In this document: one piece after another, positions 7,247 to 11,131 of the stretch
How the letters are laid out: every line of letters starts with the position of its first letter
Position numbering within the stretch: position 1 is the first letter of the stretch
Position numbers and translations under genes: made by a program
Assembly: GCA_004151065.3 (NCBI GenBank)
Contig: NWUY0300018543.1
Location: 4,379 to 15,509, forward strand
Origin: Larix sibirica
Lineage: Eukaryota; Streptophyta; Pinopsida; Pinales; Pinaceae
DNA length: 11,131 nucleotides
Direction: 5' to 3'
The notes under the pieces: generated by a model
Seen by the model: only the letters and a program-made list of their open reading frames with translations
The model's database searches: none
Told to the model about the DNA's origin: nothing

Positions 7247-7382
7247 GTTGTAATGGAGAGATGTTGCAACGGTGAGTGATGTTGTAGTAGTGAGTAGTGT
7301 TGTAATAAAAGGTGGTATTGTAAAAGATAGTGATTTTGTAGTAGTGGAGTTGTAAGGAGATATATGTTACAATAGAGGTAAT
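7247..7382 (+). repeat. 18-bp minisatellite of GTTGTA units
   Basis: Eight degenerate units start at 7247, 7263, 7281, 7299, 7317, 7335, 7349 and 7366, with lengths 16, 18, 18, 18, 18, 14, 17 and 17. The shared form is GTTGTAGTAGTGAGTAGT-like. Because 18 is six codons, the plus-strand Cys-rich frame repeats a six-residue pattern (C-C-N/S-x-E-stop), with the stop lying where arginine would fit in E-R-C-C. The minus strand reads a matching N-T-T-x-Y-Y pattern. Confidence 0.8.
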
Positions 7383-7418
7383 AATAGAAGAGATGAATAT
7401 GAGAATGTTTGATTTCAT

Positions 7419-8147
7419 AATGCTTTGTGTGTCACTTTGTTGCAGGTGAAGTCAAATATGAAACAAAAGAAAGAAAGTGGAGTGGACCAAAGCAAATATG
7501 TTGTGTTTTTAGTAGGAAGAGTTAATGTAAAAGAGTGGAGATGAAATAGAACAACAATGAGTTGAAGATTATTACAATAGAGGAGTTGTTGTAGTGAAAG
7601 AAAAGTAAAATGAGGAGATGTTCAAGCAACAAGCATTAGTGGATTTTGTTGAGACAGTGGAGATGGTGCATGAGTAGGAGGATGGGGAAGCAATAGGCAC
7701 CATTGAGGGGGAGCAATTGAGGCAATGATCCCCATAGAGCAAAATTCATAGAAATTTCGAGAGGTGGACAAGCTGGAACAAGTGGTAGAAGGGATGATGG
7801 TAATCATGATGAAGGAGAGTTGAGTGAAGAAGGTGGAAAACTTGAGTGAAAGTTTGAGAAGATGCTATAGTTGTAGATTGTAGAAGTGCAAATTACAGAG
7901 AGTAAGAAGAATGATGCAAAGTGAAGAAGAATGAAAGATGATTGGTACAAAGTGTGGGCAAGTGGGAAGAAGAAAATAAAGAAAATACAAAGATATCAAA
8001 GACCTTGTGAGAAAGATGCTCACATTTTCCAACCAAGGGAGCTTTATGTAGGAGCATCTTTGTTTAGCATATTACCTTACTTGATCTCTAAATCCTTGGT
8101 TCACTTGTTGTTATGTTGTTTATTTCATTATAATTTTGACAAGACTT
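7419..8147 (+). other. internal tail of the gag-only element, no recognised domain
   Basis: About 700 bases between the 18-bp array and the purine tract. It is strongly purine-rich on the plus strand (runs of GAAGAAG and GGAGGATGG) and gives short charged stretches such as KQQALVDFVETVEMVHE, EVDKLEQVVEGMM, VKKVENLSESLRRCYSC and KDIKDLVRKMLTF, broken by many stops. The Glu/Lys pattern could be the residue of a coiled-coil protein tail. No reverse transcriptase (no x-DD box), protease, RNase H or integrase motif is visible in any frame. A 72-codon frame at 7931-8149 (KRQRP-like, ending LLLCCLFHYNFDKT) ends just before the purine tract. Confidence 0.4.
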
Positions 8148-8156
8148 GAGGGAGAA
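8148..8156 (+). other. possible polypurine tract
   Basis: GAGGGAGAA, directly followed by TATTGG then TGGTGCTAG-like sequence (8160). A purine tract with GGGAGAA and a following TG is the usual plus-strand primer just 5' of a 3' LTR. If so, the 3' LTR should start at about 8160, but homology to copies A-C starts only at 8453. Confidence 0.5.
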
Positions 8157-8159
8157 TAT

Positions 8160-8452
8160 TGGTGCTAGATCAAAACTTGGTAGCAATGTTAATGCTTCAC
8201 TAAAGTGGGATCATCCAATTCAACAACCTGTGCGCCAAAACACATTTCCAAACTCAATGACTATCCCTCTCTATTTTCATTTGGAAATTATATTAGAACA
8301 ATTGTAAATTTCCTTATGGTAGCTCGATAACTATTATAAGGACAAAATTTGACTTTAAGAGTAATGGATGCCAACACCATTAGATGGAGGAATCACAATC
8401 CATAAGCGTATGCATGGATTTAGGAATTTTTGTAGGAAACTCATGACTACCA
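8160..8452 (+). other. 293-bp interval between purine tract and LTR copy D homology
   Basis: No open frame of note and no match seen to copies A, B or C. It is either the 5' part of a longer LTR that was lost from the other copies, or internal sequence left of the true LTR D start. Nothing else recognisable is seen. Confidence 0.4.
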
Positions 8453-8960
8453 TTGACTATGAAGGGAACATGATGTCACATTATTGAATTCCTCATAGCA
8501 CTTTCCACATCAACTAATTGCGTCAATGGGATATCACTGCCACATCTAATTGAAGATAAGTCACATTGGAGGCCAATCGGGTTGGGACCCAAGCGATTCA
8601 TTACAATGGTTTCAATCGCTTGGTATTTTCCAGCGTTAGTATAAATTTTACTATGAGGAGGGACATGCTTTTAGCTCTCCTAAGTTTGGGCTTTGTAATG
8701 GTGGACTGGGAATATAGTTAAATAGAAGTCGAGGGTCTGGCTTTGTGATTGTAATGGAGGCCCGACAGCTTGACCAATCTATTTAATAAATATTATAGAT
8801 TTGTTGTAATGAATATTGCTACTGAATGTTTCATTATTGTGGTGTATTTATGATTGTTTTCAATTGAATTGCATATTATCACAAGTGTTTGTTTAATACT
8901 GGAATTGAATTTGTTTATGGAATTTGTAGAGAAATTCCATTGCGTGTGTGTGATATCACA
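8453..8960 (+). repeat. LTR-like copy D (candidate 3' LTR)
   Basis: TTGACTATGAAGGGAACATG starts the match to C; TTGGAGGCCAATCGG lies 113 bases further, exactly as in B and C. It continues with CAATCGCTTGGTATTTTCC, TATAAATTTTACTATGAGG, GGACATGCTTTTAGCTCTCC, AATGGAGGCCCGACAGC and a GTGTGTGATATCACA end (8960). It lacks one copy of the 72-bp duplication present in A and C. It ends without a primer site, as a 3' LTR would. It is more diverged from C than A is. Confidence 0.72.
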
Positions 8961-9279
8961 GTGGGTCATGGCCTCAATACACCAAATAATATAAGGCAAT
9001 GTATGTTTTTCCTCACCAAAAGTGTCTATGTTGTAATTAAAAAACGACCAATGCTGAAGTGGTCCAAATTCTGGGTGAAAATCCCCCAAAAGGTACTAGA
9101 AATGGGAGTTTATTTCTTGGAAACACTAAATACATGGCTGAAAGTTATAGGTGTGAAAGAAAGCATTGATAGGCCACATACCTTTGTTGCTTGTGCATGG
9201 AGGAGCCTCAACTCCCTTAATCTTATGAGTAAGAGAATACATATGAGCTATAAACACTCTTGATGAATGCTCTCTCGTG
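8961..9279 (+). other. unassigned sequence right of LTR D
   Basis: One plus-strand frame (8889-9263, 124 codons) is open, but it begins inside LTR D and I recognise no domain in it (for example KWSKFWVKIPQKVLEMGVYF). On the minus strand the interval follows a primer site at 9280-9288 and could be the 5' untranslated leader of another element. Nothing further can be supported. Confidence 0.35.
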
Positions 9280-9288
9280 CTAATACCA
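9280..9288 (-). other. primer-binding-site-like sequence on the minus strand
   Basis: The minus strand reads TGGTATTAG right after TTCTAACA, i.e. an LTR end (CA) followed at once by the start of an initiator-Met-tRNA primer site with one change. The match stops after nine bases (it continues CACGAGAG), so it is degenerate. Confidence 0.55.
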
Positions 9289-9456
9289 TGTTAGAATTTT
9301 CTTGAATATGTAAAATAATCTTGGGAAATCACACAAGAGATAATAAAAAATCTCAAGCCACAAGAGATGAAAACACCATGGTTTATAGTGGAGAAACTCT
9401 TACATGGAAGAAAACTCCAATATAAATACACCATTGTGTTGATACTTGTTGAACAA
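9289..9456 (-). repeat. short LTR remnant, minus strand, possibly Copia type
   Basis: Minus-strand sequence ending in TTCTAACA at 9289 with a primer-like site next to it. It contains a TATA-like TGTATTTATATTGG (about 9418-9431) and AGATTTTTTATTATCTCTTG, in keeping with a compact LTR. The far end is uncertain; TGTTCAACAAG near 9456 is a possible TG start, giving only about 168 bases. The Copia suggestion rests on general appearance only; no coding part is seen. Confidence 0.42.
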
Positions 9457-10434
9457 ATGAATTGTTACATAATGAGTGCACTACACCACTTCATATAGTA
9501 AAGGGGTAGGCTTTCAAACTTAATGTAGCTTTAGATATTTATAACATTATGCAACTTTATTGATGAATACAACTTGGCAATAATGTTTAACACAATATTA
9601 AGAATATTATCTTTTTTTCCCAATAAAAAGCTTGTAAGGAAATCCAAAGGGATGTTTCCCCACTTTTTTGGATGACATCCCAGTAAAAATGTGAATGTAG
9701 ACTAATGCACCTCACCTAGACGATTCAAATGAGGCACATGCTTGCATGTAACTAGCAAATTGCCTAAAAACATTGACAACAACTAGTTGAACTAACCCCT
9801 TGGGCTATTGTAGTGAAAATATTATCATTTGCATGTTTCAAACATGAATAACATTGGCAATATCACAATTTGGCACTTTCCCAATACCAATCATATTGAT
9901 AACATAGATCCAAGCTACTCAACATTAGATTGACAATGTTATTAACAAAAATAGCACAATCTATCATCAATAAAAAATATTACATATGTGTGTCAGGGGG
10001 TCACTATGGTGTAGTGTTGGCTTGTGTTCTAATTGGGTATATATTATGGGTTGAATACATGCTTTCCCATTTTAATTGAGTAACTAATCCTAAAATCAAT
10101 GAGAATAATTTGAAATGATATGAGTATCAACCACATTGAACTCAATTGCATTTGAGTTACTCTTGAAACCCTCCTCGAGGTTGATGCTTCAACTTTCCCA
10201 CCTCTAATGAATTGGTTGAGACAAGTTGCTTAACTATTGTTCGCATCTCCTTCATTATCTTAAAGACTAACTCTCCTCATGGTTGTCATCTTTAATATTT
10301 TTTAAGATTTGACCCAAGATGTCCACTTTTTTCTCAATTCATTTCACATTATTTGTAATTATCTTTAACTACCCATGCTACTATATCCCTAATTATGCAC
10401 TTCAATATATTTTTGCCTTAAACACACCTTTTGT
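9457..10434. other. AT-rich sequence with no recognised feature
   Basis: Nearly 1 kb with no open frame of useful length on either strand. The only mildly coding-like piece is a 38-codon minus-strand stretch at about 10158-10278 (reading ELVFKIMKEMRTIVKQLV, then LEVGKLKHQPRGG), which I do not recognise and which could be chance. No RNA gene or clear terminal repeat is seen. Confidence 0.4.
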
Positions 10435-10459
10435 TGTGTGTGTGTGTGTGTGTGTGTGT
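10435..10459 (+). repeat. (TG)12 microsatellite
   Basis: An uninterrupted TG dinucleotide run of 25 bases. It is the only perfect simple repeat of this length in the window. Confidence 0.95.
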
Positions 10460-10836
10460 TTTGGCATGTTGGTGAAAAATAGAAAGTGGCATTTTGAGTT
10501 TCATTCTTTTGTTGTTGTTCCCCTATTCCCTCACATGCCTTAGCTCATTAATTTTTCTTAGATAGGAAAGGGATGGCAAGCAACATATGCTACTCCATGG
10601 CTTCAAATTTTGAAGAGTAACAAGAAGGATATTGTTTATTTTCTCTTGTTCTCCCGATGGGTTGTCAGTAACTTAACTCTCCTTTCTCTACCTTGCCTTA
10701 GTTATCACTCTATTGTTAATGTTTTCACTTCCCTTCAATTATGTTAGATATTTAATCTGAAAGATAGAAAAGCACAGCAATACACAAGAATGCNCATGTG
10801 GAGAGTAGCCTAGGTTCATATACCATATCCACCAGA
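10460..10836. other. no recognised feature; one ambiguous base
   Basis: No gene or repeat is seen. TGTTAGATATTTAATCTG at 10743 resembles the start of an LTR (same TGTTAG as at 9289), but nothing downstream confirms it. Base 10794 is an N in the given sequence. Confidence 0.4.
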
Positions 10837-11131
10837 CAACCTGCGTCTTCCAATCAGTGGATACAGCCCAGGAACATCTGCGTATTCCACCCAGTGGATA
10901 CAACCTAGATGTATTACGTCTCTCTCCCAGTCAACCTGTGTCTTCCACCCAATGGATATATCTCAAGAACATCTGCGTCTTCCACCCCGTGGATATATCC
11001 CATATGTATTACGACTCTCTCGGTCAACTGGCACCTTCAAACATGTGGATACATCCCAGGAGAATCCCAGATGCATTACAAACTTGTGGACCACCTACGT
11101 CTTCCACCATGTAAGATACAACCCAGGCGCA
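10837..11131 (+). repeat. compound tandem repeat, ~95-bp period (37 + 58)
   Basis: A motif CTGCGTCTTCCACCCAGTGG followed by ATAC-ATCCCAGGAAC recurs. CTG starts lie at 10841, 10878, 10936, 10973 and 11028: spacings 37, 58, 37 and 55. The long half-unit adds GATGTATTACG-CTCTCTC-GTCAAC. The third unit is diverged and the array runs off the right edge. The 95-bp period is not a multiple of three, so the 85-codon frame through it is not a gene. Type: minisatellite/satellite-like; no known family recognised. Confidence 0.85.

Larger units (their letters stand above)
6980..7418 (+). pseudogene. Cys-rich post-gag frame, interrupted
   Basis: After an A-rich run (AAGAAAGAAAAATGA, about 6965-6979) a frame shifted relative to gag opens and runs to about 7279 with one stop (TAA near 7052), then continues with scattered stops. 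It reads FSCGCGGFDCTSG, VHVFEETNE, stop, SVCEVHVVEEINEQSVCVC, RCVCEVHITN, TWICNRRLQGRDQGKG, then MERCCNGE, stop, CCSSE, stop, CCNKR. Cysteine is strikingly frequent and in pairs. The spacing is not that of a CCHC zinc knuckle. The position just after gag suggests a C-terminal gag region or a lineage-specific domain; it could also be chance coding from GT-rich repeats. Function unknown. Confidence 0.45.

Noticed and set aside
6850-7269. 139-codon minus-strand frame, rich in His, Thr and Ser
   Set aside because: It is antisense to gag and to the GT-rich repeats; the pattern THTHTHT comes from the microsatellite, not from a protein family.
7430-7452. 3' splice site (TTTGTTGCAG) suggesting an intron in a host gene
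   Set aside because: No matching donor or exon-like coding sequence is found on either side; such short matches are common by chance.
8889-9263. 124-codon plus-strand frame as a gene
   Set aside because: It starts inside LTR copy D and crosses its end into unrelated sequence; no domain is recognised and length alone is weak in AT-rich DNA.
10857-11114. 85-codon frame in the right-hand repeat as a protein with repeats
   Set aside because: The 95-bp period is not a multiple of three, so repeated units are read in different frames; it is a by-product of the tandem array.

Overview
This window looks like plant nuclear DNA built almost entirely of old, broken retroelements. I see no intact gene and no convincing host gene. 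The mix is Ty3/gypsy chromovirus pol, an L1-type plant LINE with a plant zf-RVT domain and RNase H, a gypsy-like gag, and initiator-Met-tRNA primer sites. AT-rich nested elements full of stops and frameshifts fit a large seed-plant genome. A gymnosperm (conifer-like) is my best guess from the look of the gag and LINE, but that is inference.

Layout. (1) 1-656, minus strand: the 3' end of a Ty3/gypsy chromovirus pol (end of integrase plus chromodomain), broken by stops and frameshifts and running off the left edge. (2) 657-4470, plus strand: a 5'-truncated LINE whose remnant starts inside the reverse transcriptase, continues through zf-RVT and an RNase H, and ends in about 1.4 kb of 3' sequence. 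(3) 4472-8960, plus strand: a family of related LTR pieces. Copy A (LTR, primer site, leader) is followed by a 166-bp partial copy B, then a fuller copy C (LTR, primer site, leader, decayed gag, Cys-rich frame with an 18-bp hexapeptide-encoding array, tail, purine tract), and finally LTR-like copy D. No reverse transcriptase, RNase H or integrase lies between C and D, so this looks like a gag-only, non-autonomous element. (4) 9280-9456, minus strand: a small LTR-end and primer-site remnant of another element. (5) 9457-10834: AT-rich sequence with one (TG)n microsatellite and nothing else I can name. (6) 10837-11131: a tandem repeat with a compound ~95-bp period (37 + 58 bp) running off the right edge.

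How parts relate. The chromovirus and LINE meet head-on near 656-657; one small minus-strand reading frame crosses the junction and is chimeric. The LTR copies record repeated local duplication and slippage: two deletions in copy A each match the spacing of an 8-bp direct repeat preserved in a sister copy. Most in-frame stops in the LINE are one transition away from the residue the family would have, as expected for methylated, silenced DNA. The best candidates for something unusual are the gag-only element with its Cys-rich post-gag region and the tandem LTR-leader arrangement.
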